Assembly (NCBI RefSeq): GCF_003576645.1
Contig: NC_044930.1
Location: 26,668,748-26,732,747, forward strand
DNA length: 64,000 bases
Source of the DNA: Ipomoea triloba
Lineage: Eukaryota; Streptophyta; Magnoliopsida; Solanales; Convolvulaceae
Direction of reading: 5' to 3'
Numbering within the stretch: position 1 is the stretch's first letter; the number at the start of each line of letters is the position of its first letter. This document shows, one piece after another, positions 34,002 through 46,700 of this stretch. The notes under the pieces are model-generated. The model was not told the origin of the DNA. It was given only the letters and a program-made list of their open reading frames with translations, and searched no databases. A program made the position numbers and the translations under genes.

Positions 34002-36466
34002 TTAAGAAGATGCATGGATGGGAGTAGGAATCAAGAAAAGATCATTCTTTCTTGCTACAGCTATTCCATTCATCTCCGTCATGTCCAATGTATCTGCAGT
34101 AACTCCAGAAGGGAGCTTCCAATCAAAGTGGAAGAGCAAGTGTGCCAAAGGTGACAAAGCGTTGGCAAAACCAAACCCAAGTCCTGGACATATCCTCCTT
34201 CCGCCCCCAAAAGGTAAAAATTCAAAGTGATTTCCCATGAAATCAATTGAACTCTTCTCAAATCTCTCGGGTATAAAGCTCTCTGGATCTTCCCAGTATT
34301 GAGGGTCCCTACCCATTGCCCACACATTAATCAATATCTTTGATTTTAGCGGTATGGTATATCCGCACACCATAGTTTCTTCCATGCACTCTTTGGGAAC
34401 TAACATGGGAAGCGGAGGATGAAACCTCAAAGTTTCTTTCACCACTGATTTCAAGTATGCTAATTCCTCCATGTCTTCCTCCTCCAACTTCTCTTTCCCT
34501 CTAAAAGCTTCTCTCACCTCAGCCTGTGCTTTGGCCAAAACCCTGGGATTCTTCATCATTTCCGACATTGCCCAAACAGTGGCTGTTGATGATGTATCAC
34601 TTCCTGCTGCAAATATTTCCTGCATGCTCCAACTAACGTTAACCCAAAAATCCCATTTAATTTGATGAATTTAAGGATATATACGTATGTAGTACTTACA
34701 ACAATTACACCTTTGATGGTGTCATGAGTGATGGGCAGTTTTAGTCCACCGCTATCCATTTGTGTTATGAGGACATCAATTAAACAATCACCACTTTCCA
34801 CCTTCTCTCTGTGCTCTTTTATGATGTTTTCAATAATTCCGTCTACTTTACGGCGAGTTTTCATGATCCTCTTCTTGTTGCCGCACAGGCCGTGTAGAAC
34901 CTTCCAAGACGGAAACACATCGGCAAAATCAAATCCACCCAAAAACTCCGATATTTCCTTTATTTGCTCTAAGAACTCTTCTCTCCCGGTGAATACCTTG
35001 CCTGCGGGTGCGCAGTAGTTATCAAATAATATTTAATCATATTATATTAGAAAAATACTATGTTTACTCTCATTTTCTACTATCAATTTTTACTCTCATG
35101 TAAAATCTTGATGTAGACACCTATGTTAATATTACATGGAAAAACCTTAATGTAGACACTTGTATTAAGACTATATGAATTTCTACTATCAAGTTTTACT
35201 CTCATATAAAATTTTGATGCAGACACGTGTATTAAGATTACATAGAAAAACCAAACCTTGATGTAGACACTTGTATTAAGACTCCATGAAAATAAATAAC
35301 TTATTAAAGCCTGTCACATTAAAGAGTAAAATTGAGAAAGTAAGATTTGAAAGTATATGTAGTAGAACTCATTATTTTATGGACTTGGATCCAAATAAAT
35401 AGGTGGATCAAAATCTAAAGATATACAATTCACATATTAAATATTTAGATAGGCAAGGTTTTCCTAGTTTTAGGAGGCCCGTTAGGGGCTTAGCTCATTC
35501 ATATGACAATTTATATCACCATGGATATGACAATTTATATGACCGTGGACCCTAGCCCAATACATAGAATTTGATTTTATAAGATATAGAATTGGTGTTC
35601 ATAATACACATACATACAAACACGATATAATTAATGAACATGAATTCTATGTATTTTGAACATAAATTTTGTGTATTATGTTAAGGGTTATGTGTCCTCA
35701 GTATATAATACATAGAATTCATGTTATTATAAACATGAATTCGGGTGCATTATGAATATTAATAATTCCCTAGCCACGATATAACGATCGGTAAACCCCC
35801 CCCCCCTCCCCCCACAAAGGTATATTCTAGATGTTCACAATTATAATATTTAAAATACAGAATTTAGGACAGGGTCCACCTTATCTTACCGAATGCAGAT
35901 TTACATATAATGGAGGACATAAGCAAGAAGATTCTGTGAGTGAAATTCACCAACTGGCCGGATGATGAATGGAGATCGGCCAATAGAGAATGGATCTCAT
36001 CGTGCCTGATTGAACTGAACGACCGGACATTTTTAGCGTTGAGGAGCTCTGTGGAGTATACCTTTCGCAACTGTCTCCAATAATCACCGTACGGACTAAA
36101 AACAACGCCGAAATCATTGTAAAATAGTGTTTTACTGGCCAGAGACTGCCATTTGGTCGCGAAAGTTAGGTCGTGATTTCTTATCAACTCTTTAGCCACC
36201 GCCGGCGACGATACCACCACAGCATTAATTTCTCCTATTTGAAGCTTCATCATGCCCTGGGAGCCGTATTTTTTTACCAACTCTCTCAGGACACGATGGG
36301 TGGGTTGCTGTGAAGAGGCTGACAATTGGTGCAAGTTTCCGATGATCGGAAGCTTCCACGGCCCTGGTGGCTCTTTCCGGCGGGTTTTTGCCTTCTTCCT
36401 CCACTGTGTGTGGAGTAAAATGATAAAACAAAGAAAGAAGACGAAAGAAATGAAGTTCTCCATCAC
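34002..36466 (-). CDS. cytochrome P450, CYP71D-like, three exons
   Basis: Exons on minus 36466-35890, 35001-34700 and 34619-34002; introns are GT-AG, phase 1 then phase 0, at the same protein positions as in the other P450. Product 498 residues (497 from the next ATG at 36463). Membrane anchor about residues 5-18, hinge PPGP (33-36), I-helix AGSDTS (298-303), ETLR (355-358), PERF (410-413) and heme loop [10 protein letters not shown] with Cys437. All catalytic landmarks are canonical, unlike its neighbour. CYP71D enzymes sit on the ER and often oxidise terpenes; the substrate cannot be read from sequence. The two P450 genes are convergent, 6.5 kb apart. Intron 1 is 888 bp, against 73 bp in the other gene, and holds repeated GTAGACAC.TGTATTAAGA words and a poly-C run. 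Confidence 0.93.
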
Positions 36467-36528
36467 TGAAATTAGAGCAAGCTAAGCAAGATAGATATAT
36501 TATATTATTCAAGGCCAAGGCGACTGCA

Positions 36529-36536
36529 CTTATATA
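36529..36536 (-). promoter_or_regulatory. TATA box of the second P450 gene
   Basis: TATATAAG on minus, 63 bp upstream of the first ATG. The same octamer is used by the other P450, but the sequence further upstream is unrelated to block A. Confidence 0.65.
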
Positions 36537-36539
36537 AGC

Positions 36540-37119
36540 TAGGGGATTTGACCAATCTCTCAAACCAATTCACCGACAGCTTCTTCTTTTTTTTTTTTTT
36601 TCTTTTTTTTTTTTGGGACCTACCAAGGATGCCATGACGGGTGGCAGTTATGTTTTATTAATATTTTTATTTTTATAATATATATATATAATATTTAAAT
36701 AGTTAAAGCTTGAAAGCATGCTTTTTAAATAATGTTTAAGAAATATTTAATTTTCAACAAATTATTATTATCGATCGGGTTATTGGAGTTTGACCCAATT
36801 TTATTATTATTATTATTTTTTTTTTTGTTGCGGCTAAACCCAATGAATGAAGGGTGTAAGACACGAATCAGGGTGGTGCAAGACAGGCCCAACAGAGGAG
36901 GGGTGAGAGCTAGGAAGCAGAACGGTGCGAAGGAGAACCGAAGGAGGAGGCGGGCAATTGTTATATCGTGGATCATGGTCCAAAAACGGCACCGTTTCGT
37001 TAAGTAAAGAAACGGTTGCGTGCCGTCTAGTATTAACGGAGCTCCGTAAATGATACTACAGTTCATCTCAAATGATACTGTCTCATATTTGTTTTTATAT
37101 TATCAAATGAAACTGTAGT
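36540..37119. other. upstream flank of the second P450, no gene
   Basis: Poly-T runs at 36586-36614, an AT-rich stretch and a more GC-rich segment at 36840-37040. The short frames overlap on both strands and show no domain. Confidence 0.4.
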
Positions 37120-37640
37120 TATACCAAAATATATACGGGTCATAAACTTCTAAATCCGCTCCGTCTTTTTTGGTCGTGCATGCGGGATAGGACTAGCCTG
37201 GCAGGCTAAGTCCGTTGGACAGCTCTACTTACAAGGTTTTTGCTTCACTAAAGAGTATTTCTTCTGTTTAACCTGACTAATGTATATGGTGCATTTTCAA
37301 TTCGTTTAAATTTGTTTAGGATAAAGTTTTTATCTACCCATTTTTTTAAAACGTTGGAATAGAAACAAATAAAGAAATTCACATAAAATCTCTGCATGCC
37401 AACAAAGGAGCTATTCAACTATTCAAATGCTGAACATGCTCTGAAGCTTTTGAAAAATCATATTTGTCAATACTCTAGCCAAGCCTAACCACCATATAAT
37501 TTTCTTTGAAATTTGAAAAAACCTTAGGCTTTGGTATCTATAGATTAATAAATTTCAGTCCTAGATAAATTATGTGAACTTCAATTTAGGGAGTATTATG
37601 GTAAGTATGTGCAGTTTGTTTGCGTCATTATGAAATATTA
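37120..37640 (+). repeat. block C, copy without hAT insertion
   Basis: Shared in order with 50180-50460 plus 52562-52860: ACGGGTCATAAA, GGACTAGCCTGGCAGGCTAA, CACTAAAGAGTATTTCTTC, TGACTAATGTATATGGTGCA, CATAAAATCTCTGCATG, AATGCTGAACATGCTCTGAA, TTGTCAATACTCTAGCC. It preserves the uninterrupted target CTCTGCATGCCAAC of the hAT element at 50462-52561. Confidence 0.85.
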
Positions 37641-38240
37641 TTTTAAAAATAATCAAGTTAAATTACCAACGGACTAGGATGATGACTCTCAGTCTCTCAG
37701 TATCATTATCCATATCCCCATGTTTGCTTTATCTCAATTACGATTATTAAGTAGGCACAAATATTTGATTACATGTTATAATTAATCACGAAGTACAAAA
37801 AAACATATAGGTTAAAATGCATAAATAAAATTGAGACACTAAGATTTTAACGTGGTTGAATCCATGAGGCCTTAGCTAGCCTAGAATGAAGCTTAATTTA
37901 CTATGCATTTTTAATTACATAAGACATAAGCAAGTACAAAACTTGAACACTTGTCATTGCTCTTTGGGTAACGACTTGAGAATTGAGAACACGACTCCCT
38001 CGTGCTGCAAGATCTCTCTTGCCTTTAGATGAAACTCTTGTTGCAAATGTGAGCTCCTATTCACAAAGATTGAATTGGTAACCAATTGCCTTCATATATA
38101 TATAGAATTCAATTCGCGTGCAGTTGATCTTCTCAGGTGCGGTTGTGCGGTGAGAGGAGAGTCATTGATCTTGCCAAAATCAATGTCTAGGATTAATAAT
38201 GTTTAAAAAAAACGCGGTGGCAATTTGGTCATTTTTCATA
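37641..38240. other. intergenic, possible LTR remnant
   Basis: The words AAGATTTTAACGTGGTTGAA and GACTCCCTCGTGCTGCAAGA (37845-38010) resemble parts of plant LTR-element sequence, without terminal repeats. No gene. Confidence 0.3.
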
Positions 38241-38480
38241 TGGGTCAAACCTAAGGTGCGTAGGGTTTGTGCTTAAGGTGCGTCAGTTCTGCGTATTTTG
38301 TTGAAACTTAAGGCTAGTGCATCAGTCTAAAGTTTTATGTGCGGGCGTTGTTTTACTTCTTAAGGTGTGTGGTTTGACTTCTTAAGGTGCGTGGTTTGTG
38401 TGCTTAAGATGCATCAGTTGCGAAAACTTAAGTGCGTTGGTATAAAGCTTTAGGTGCGTGATTTATATATTTAAAGTGCA
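38241..38480. repeat. degenerate array of TTAAGGTGCGT words
   Basis: CTTAAGGTGCGT-type words recur about ten times with irregular spacing; reverse complement of the array at 28080-28500. Confidence 0.6.
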
Positions 38481-38734
38481 TCAGTTGTTGAAGGAAGGGT
38501 GAAAGAAAGTAACACCACAAAGAGTACAAGATTGAGTATAGAATCGAGTACAGAATTGAGTACAATATTGAGTATAGGTTTGAGTACTAGTTGTTATACG
38601 CGTGTGTTTATTTATTTATTTATTTTTTTATTTTCAATGATTTGAGCGTTGATCTAGATTTGATCAACGGCTCAAATATAACCGCACCTTCACACCTTCG
38701 CCAAGTTTCCGCAGCAAAACTCATCCCTCCCTCT

Positions 38735-38737
<3 letters not shown>

Positions 38738-38784
<47 letters not shown>
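38738..38784. repeat. (TA)n microsatellite
   Basis: About 46 bp of TA at the expected 5' end of the Helitron copy that follows. Confidence 0.9.
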
Positions 38785-38786
<2 letters not shown>

Positions 38787-39620
38787 AGTCAAAGAAAGTT
38801 AGGCCTATAATTGTAGAAAAAATGACGGTCAAATTATTAAATCAAATGGATGGTTCAGATTATTTGGATTTATATTTTTACTTGTGATTTCCTAATTTAT
38901 CCTTAAATATATGATTATCCATTAAATATTTTTATCTTTTCCGTTAATATTTCGTTAACTTTTAACTTACTCATTAATTTCTATAAGTAAGGTCTTAGGT
39001 TCGAACCTCCTCCCACTCAAAGTTGGCATAATTGTTGAACATATACTACGAATATGTTAGAGTATATTATTCAAAAGTAAGTAACCCACTCTATTACTTT
39101 TATTATATTAAATAAATTAGTAGTTACAACAAATAAAATAATATATATGCATTTCTTTAATTTATAATTCGATGTCTACTAAAAAATATCAAAGATACGA
39201 AAAAATAATGTTATATATTTATTTACCAAGTATTATGTTAATAACATGGTAAAAATAAAAAAGTAAAACAGTTTGAAGGCAATCATATTTATCACTTATG
39301 GAGGATTTGTTGACAAAGAAGACATTCAAATAACCTAATAAATTGATTTAAAAATCATTATTAAAATTTTCAATGTAGGACAATAGAACATTGTGATCGA
39401 CACACTTGATGCATTGAAAAGATGTTAATTTTACAACATTGTTGGAATCAATCTTTCAAATTAAAAAAAAAATCGAAAAATAACTACCGTTGCAGCATTC
39501 ATTAATCTTGTATGTAAAATACTTATTGTGCATTCTTTAAATATATTATATTAGAACTAACATAAATTTACAATTCATTTCATTTTCTACAATCAAGTTA
39601 CGTTGTTAATGCATCAATAG
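38784..39620 (+). mobile_element. Helitron-like element, family A, decayed copy
   Basis: Carries AAGAGTCAAAGAAAGTTAGG, a TTAGGTTCGAACCTCC motif, ATGCATTTCTTTAATTTA and a GACACACTTGATGCATTGAA stretch, in the same order as 7740-9480. The RPA-like remnant is present but broken here. No 3' end could be set. Confidence 0.5.
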
Positions 39621-39876
39621 AGCAATATCCCTTGTCTAACCCATCTTTTACCATTATTGAAGTTTCTTGTTTTAAAATTGCTTTCCCTAGCATCCAAAAA
39701 CCCCCAAAACATCTTGATTTACTCAAACCCTCAACCAATGTTTGCTTAGATCCTTATGGATTTCAACACTCTAATGACTAGAACCTAGCTAAACATTCAA
39801 GTACGTGCCATAGTTTCAATTCCCAGTTGAACGACAATTTCACCCTCATTTTCATCATCACCCGTAAATTACATCA

Positions 39877-42620
39877 GCGTTGAAGGTTAGGATCACAAGC
39901 CACTGAATCAGGGGATTAAGTGAACCAAGAGATGCCTTTTAAGAGGAGACAAGGGTGCATTATATAGTATTGAAGATCTTCTGCATACTTGACAAGTGTA
40001 CAACATTGACTAGTCTTCATTCTTGGCCACACATGTGTCCTCCCACTACTTTGCTTCCAATGCACTTCCCATGCATAAGTATAGCTCTCTGTCCTTTAGT
40101 AAACAAGATAAGTACGTAGTGGCTTAGTGGGTTAGGGACATGTGTTGCCTTGTGGAGGTCACGGATTATACGCCCTGGCAGTGCGCACTTCCTTTAATAT
40201 TTTAATCCACCCCTGAAACCATGGACGTATTTGGTGTGTAACTGCATTCACCAACCTCGTCGGTGGGGCGCCAGCAGTATGATGGGTCCGGCATCGCCCC
40301 TAGCGGCCACGTCCCATCGGTGTGATTCAGGTGAGGTCCCCCGCTAGCAGTCCCACCTTCTCGGTGGCTACTTCTCTCTTCTCTTTTATTTTTTGTACCA
40401 CAATGCCTTTGTCTTCTTGGCCCAACAAAACTTGGGCCAAGACTTATCCAATAAGATGGGCCTCGCAAGGTCTATATCGCCATCTTGTGTTTATATATAT
40501 GTGTGTGTACGCGCGCGCGTGTGTGTATTTTATAAAAGAAATAGAATTTATTTTAGAATTTATAACTTATTTTAAGTTAATTAAAATAAATTATAAGTTT
40601 TGTTTGGCAAAAAATAAAAAGTTTAAAACAATAATTTATTTTGAAGCATAACTCACTATATTGTTTCAAAAATAAGCCTTCAGCTTTTCATTATATTTTC
40701 AATTTCTATCCTTATTACTCTAAAAAAAAATTGACGCCTTATGCTTTTCTCAGTAAAACAATAAAACATAAACTCCTCCTCATTCTATCTTTAGTTATGT
40801 TTTTCGAATAGTCTTAGTGATAAAAAAAAAAAAAAAAAAAAAAAANAAAAAAAAAAAAAAAAAAAAAAAAAAAAACAAGAATGAAAAATAAGCTTTGCAA
40901 ATATTAAAGAGCAGCGTACCACATCTCTTGGCAGCTACATACCATTTTACAGCACAACTACTTTGACTGAAGTTTCAAAAAAAAACACTACTTTGACTGG
41001 CAAGGAAAGAAATTTCTGAACCCATTGCTGAATTTAGCAACACGGTTTGGTTCAAAATAGACTTTTTAATTTATTTCACTATCACGGTACCACTGAACTT
41101 TGTTAACAGTCACCACTCAATCAATTAATATATATTCATAATATGCTTATAAGCAAAATTGTGGTTCCAAAATAAACTCTATGCAGTGTAGATCATTGAA
41201 CCATGCCAATATGAACATTGAAATAATATGAGAAATTAATTAAGTAGGTAAATTAAACATTTCACGTTGTGCATGCATGTAAAATTACATTAGGGGATAT
41301 TGACAGAAATTTGGAAATGCATAAAAAATTATCTCATCATATTCGCAGCAAATTTTTCTTTTCAGAAATAAATTTATTAATATGCTGCAAATTTATTGCC
41401 CGTTTAGTCAAAAATGGCCACTGTAGACTATGGCCAGGGCCATGGGTGCGTAGGTGTTTTTATACCAATTGGTTGTAATCCTACTAGTTTCCAAGTATTT
41501 AGTTTTCTATCAACTCTTAAAAGTCGTTAGAGTGGGGTAGGGTTTGCTAGTTGATGTTGATACTTGAGAATATGCATCCTTAAAAAAAAAAAAACGCACA
41601 TAAACGAATTTAATTAGGTGGTGTTTGAATTGGTTTGATATATAGTTTTGCACCATATTATGAATTTTGATACCCATTATCATATTTGTTTGCCTACTTT
41701 TGTTATCCTACTATTCGATTCAAATCCTTTATAGTAATTACAAAAGTCATTACACTTACTTTTACTCTCCTATTTTTTTTTTTTTAACAATAATAGAAAA
41801 CAACTTATCTATTTGATATACAATAGTAGCAATAGTAGCATTTGGAAAGCAACTTATCTATTTCAATGAATTCAATATACTCGCTGCCTCTATCTTTTCT
41901 TTCGATAAAATCTCTCTAAGCAATTTTAGCTCAAAATACAATTCATTTACATCAATATCACACATTGTTCATCTCTCTTAAGAGTTGCTTCTAAACAAAT
42001 GCAACAAGACTTCAAATTCATATCCGCCATCGATTGTGACTTGTCAAAACTAAAGAAAAAAAAAAAGCGAAAGTTCCTTCATATACTTCATATTGCTCAA
42101 ACCTATGAGTCAATGAAATAATAGCTAGATCTATAATGTATAAAAAATAATGAACCCTAAAAGATTCTTGTGGTGATAATGAAGTGTCACCAACACTCTC
42201 ATCAAATTGCCATTTTCTAAGAATTTTTCGCTTTCAGGTTTGAAAGCAATTGCCAATTGGACTCAATTTCACCTTATCACAAATTGACTTAATCTCCATG
42301 CACTTAGCTTGAAATTCTATAAACTATATATACACATAATTTTTTTAAAATACGGGGCCCCAAGAATTAGGATCCCTGTGCAGTTGCTCATGTTAGACAT
42401 GCTCAGAATCGGTATGCTTAGTTGGTAGGTGGATTGTGGTAAAGTGTAGGTGGAGGGCACCGAGTATATAGGTAGCGAATAGTAAGATTAAGTAGGCAGT
42501 AGCAATTGGAAAAAAATCATTAGTCTTAATTACGAATAAATTTCAAAGAAAATTATATGCTTCTTAGGCTCGGCTAGAGTATTAACAAATATGCTATTTT
42601 AAAAGTAGCATGTTCAGCAT
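39877..42620 (+). repeat. segmental duplication, copy III (most complete)
   Basis: Includes the GTTGAAGGTTAGGATCACAA start, the GC-rich part, the 330-bp AT-rich part, block A (40908 onward) and the tail (AGGTGGAGGGCACCGAGTAT, then ACTCTAGCC-type words in reverse). About 10.2 kb downstream of copy I in the same orientation. A (GT)n/(CG)n run lies at 40500-40525. Confidence 0.85.
40823..40875. repeat. poly-A run containing an N
   Basis: About 50 A with one undetermined base at 40846; the true length is uncertain. The sister sites at 32986 and 23943 have shorter A runs. Confidence 0.9.
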
Positions 42621-42955
42621 TATTTGAATTGGAGAATGGCTCCTTTGTTGTCATGCGGAGATTTTAAGTGAATTTCTTTATTATTATATTTTTTTTATTC
42701 CTACGTTTAAAAAGGGTTAGGTCAATAAAATTTTTATTGTAAAATTTTTTATAACAAATTAAAAAGACAACATATACAATTAGTCAAGTTAAAAACAACA
42801 AATACTCTTTAGTTAAACAAAAATCTTGTAATCTAAAAAATTAATGATGTCAAAATCATGGTAAGACTAGATACCTAGCTAATTTATTGATTTTTTAAAA
42901 GTAGGAATCATGAGTCCATGAGATCCTAGAGTTTGAAAGAAAATCCATTATATAC

Positions 42956-43007
42956 ACGGAGTGTGTTTAGTTGATGAGTTTACGGAGTGTGTTTAGTTGA
43001 TGAGTTT
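42956..43007. repeat. 26-bp tandem duplication
   Basis: ACGGAGTGTGTTTAGTTGAT and onward, twice in a row. Confidence 0.9.
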
Positions 43008-43227
43008 ACGCACTTTAAGTTTTGAACTTACGTAAAATTACCATAGTGTCACCGCATTTTTTTAACGTTTTCTTCAATCTGGGTTGTTGATTTTGACTAG
43101 ACCAAGGATTGAGATTAATCTGCATGTTTTATAGCTAATAGCTGATTGTATTAACTGGTTTCTACTAGTTGATAGTATTCAATTACTTTTTTTTTTTTTT
43201 TTTTTTTAGTACATTCAATTAGTTGAT

Positions 43228-43720
43228 TACATATAAAATTACATTAGTGGATATTGAAAGAAATTTGGAAATGCATAAAAAATTATCTCATATTCTCAGC
43301 AAATTTTTATTTTCAGAAATAAATTTATGAATATGCTGCAAATTTATTGCCCGTTTAGTCAAAAATGGCCACTGTAGACTATGACCAGGGCCATGGGTGC
43401 GTAGGTGTTTTTATACCAATTGGTTTTCAAGTATTTAGTTTTCTATCAACTCTTAAAAGTCATTAGAGTGGGGTAGGGTTTGCTAGTTGATGTTGAGATC
43501 AGACTTGAGAATACGTATCTAATGTTGTTCTGAGACGCACATAAACGAATTTGGATTCAGGTTTTGGTTGGATAATTTTGCAATGGATTTTGATACTCAT
43601 TGTCATATTTGTTTGCCTACTTTTTTTTCATTCTACTATTGGATTCAAATCCTGTATTAATTACAAAAGTCATTACACTTTAATTTACTCTTCTACTTTT
43701 TCAACAATAATGAAATAAAA
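43228..43720 (+). repeat. block A, partial copy
   Basis: Begins inside block A (ATTACATTAGTGGATATTGA) and continues through CAAAAATGGCCACTGTAGAC and CACATAAACGAATTTGG to CAAATCCTGTATTAATTAC. Ends where the CACTA-like end begins. Confidence 0.8.
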
Positions 43721-43748
43721 AATAAAGGAGAAAAAAAAGTTATTGTTT

Positions 43749-46700
43749 CACTGCTGGAAATCGCGATATTTCCGACCACCAAAGAGTGGTCGGAAATACC
43801 CTAAAAGTGGACGGAAACACCCTTTCCGACCACTTTTTCGACCAAATCGGGTATACGGAAAACCCTTCTCGGAAATTCCGACCGCTATGCGTGGTTGTCG
43901 GAAATTCCGACCACTCTCAGCCAGTGGTCGGACTGAACCCAACCACAACCAAAATGGGTGATCCGGAATGTCCGACCACCTAGTGGTCGGAAATGTGGTC
44001 GAAATTCCAACCGTAGTAGTTATTGAGGGAGTTTCCGGCCACCATAGGTGGTCGGAAATCAATTAAGTAAAAATAAAAAAAAAATCACTGCTCTGTAAAT
44101 TTAATTTAAATTGCATATTATCCACTTGCAAATATCAATTGTAAACCCAGTAATAATTTCAATACAATACAAGTTTATGATAGTAATCAGAATACTATAC
44201 AATATTGGGTCAACAACTCTCGACTCTTCATTTATTCGACGCTTCAACAAACGAGCTTAATCTTTTTCGAATAACTTCAACAGCAGTGAAGAACCTATCT
44301 TCAAACAAACATACAAATACAATTCTACAGAAATTAAGAAAATAACAGAGGAATAAACTGAAGGCATTAAATCTAAAATTAAACTATCTTTGAACCTTTA
44401 AATTGACAAATCTAGCACAACTAAATGAACCAACCTCCAGTGAACCTTGAGAGAATAAACTGAGGGCAGTGCATAGGCTAATGTTTCATAAGAGCTACTA
44501 CTGATGCAATAAAAAAATGGAATGCAAATGTGAATTGAGATATTCCTTTCAGGAATACGTGGACAAAAGCAAACAAATAAAAAGATGCGTTAGGAAAGTT
44601 TCTTATCACCTCCTCCATCTCAGGTTCATAGCAATACTCAATACCTTTTTCACAGTTTTTTTCCCTTTGGTAGAGCCAGTCAGCAAACAGACTTTGAAAC
44701 TTCAATTTCATCAACCTGCATATTGAACAATATTCTTATATGTTACAAAATCATGGAGATGAATATTCTTGTAATTAAGAGAAAGAAAGTAGACAAAATA
44801 AGTTAAAGTCATGTTTTAAAAAAGACCATTAACTAGTAGAAAATACAAAGACCTTTTCAACTTCAGTCATAAAGTAATCATCTACCAAGTGAATTCTTGT
44901 GGCTTCAACAACTGACCAAAAGAGAGATAGATTAAAGTGATGATAAAAATCAAATTAAATAAAGAAGGGAGTAAATATATTTTTTTGGGTAAATGTAAAT
45001 GTATATATTAACCCAAAAACAGCATAAAAAAACTCAGGGCATTCCCTGGTAAAAACAAGGGCGTAATAGCAAAAAATAAATACTAAAGTATGATGTCACA
45101 GTGAAGCCTAGCATCTACAAATACAAAGGTAACAGCAGGATCCTTCGCACCATGCAACCAGATGTAGTATAGGAAGATGCGTATTTCCCTCCACTACTTT
45201 GGGAAGAAATAGAAGATCTTCCTACAGTAAGATCCTAACAAAGCAGTGTTAAATCCAACATTAAACTCAAGCGTCTCAAGGCAACAAAGGGACTCAAAAG
45301 AAATGAGTCCAGAATCAAAGCATGTCCCAAGGCCAACAAGGGGACCACCCGAACCCAGATACCAACTAACCAAGAGAGACAACACAAATTGCAGTAACAC
45401 TTAGTTACCATGTCAGAAATATCATTGTTTTATGCCTATACATACTCAATTACACAAACATCCAATTTTTTTAGCAGGAAGTTATAAGCAATTATGAATC
45501 CTATGTAGTCCAGCTTTATACTGCAAGTGACTGCTAATCCAGAACCAAATATAGTACTGCAATTATTCAGAGTAATTCAATATTAACTGGGAACATAATC
45601 TCTGGCATAAATTATAAATCAAACAATTAACTAGAAGTCATAGAATTCTTTCAACAAATAAATGGGAAAAAAATCAAGAAAAGGCAAAATAAAATTTCTA
45701 CAAATCCTAAAATACCACATTTATCAAATTAATAATATAACACACATGTATTATTAACCATAAAATTAAAATTAAAATTAAAATTAAACAACGAACCTGT
45801 AGATCGGGGGAGGAGGAGATGGCGCCGGCGGTGTGTCGTCTGGGCTGGAGAAATATTTTCAAGACAACAATAAAACACGCATATATTATTAACTATAAAA
45901 AGGGAAAAAAAATAAAAATAAAAAAACGAACCTGCGTGCACGCGGCAGTGGACGGTGAGGGCTGGGGCAGAGGCGGTGGCAGCGTCGGCGTCTTAAAATT
46001 TGAAAATATTTCTGTTTTGAAATTTGAAATTACAATATTTTTTACCTAATTAAATAATAACAAAAATAATATATATGTTAATTTAATTTATAGTAATGAC
46101 TACCTAAAATATTTATTATACAATTAATCATGGTCTACTTTTAAAGTGCACTAAACTAATACTCAGTACATTCTTTTTCAACTTAAACTCAACTTTTTTA
46201 TATACAAATAAAATTAATATCTAAAAAATATAGCATTAAGAATTTCTAATAAAAAATTTTTAAATAACACCTATATTGATATTTTTATTTTTATGTATTA
46301 AATTAACATAGAAATATATTAGATCACTATATTATATTCATTTTTAATATAATATTGGTTCATTTTAAAAATATTGTAGATTATTTTTTACCATACTATT
46401 GCAATATATAATTAAAATTAACATGGACTTAAAAATAAATGTTGTATGGAATTGAAGACTTCAACGGGACATGTTCCCTCATCTTTCCTATAAATACTGC
46501 ATTTATTGTTGAGTGGGAGACTTTTGACTACTCCTATATGCTAATTATATGTTCGGGAACCAATGACCCACAATCACGTATTTCGAGCTTTATAACTTAA
46601 ACCAACAAGCAAACTAGGTAAAGGGATGGGACTGTAACCGGAACCAACCCTATATACTACACTAGTAGTGTACTATTAATGGATTGTTTCAAATAATCTT

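Noticed and set aside
35796..35813. poly-C run in intron 1 of the second P450 as a regulatory or structural element
   Set aside because: A short mononucleotide run with no partner sequence; no G-quadruplex spacing.
38985..39020. GGTTCGAACC motif as a tRNA gene
   Set aside because: Only a B-box-like motif inside a Helitron-family repeat that also occurs near 395 and 8010; no acceptor or anticodon stem.
45819..46049. 76-aa frame starting MAPAVCRLGW
   Set aside because: Quickly becomes Lys/Ile-rich low-complexity sequence; no domain, no splice support, inside a CACTA-like element.
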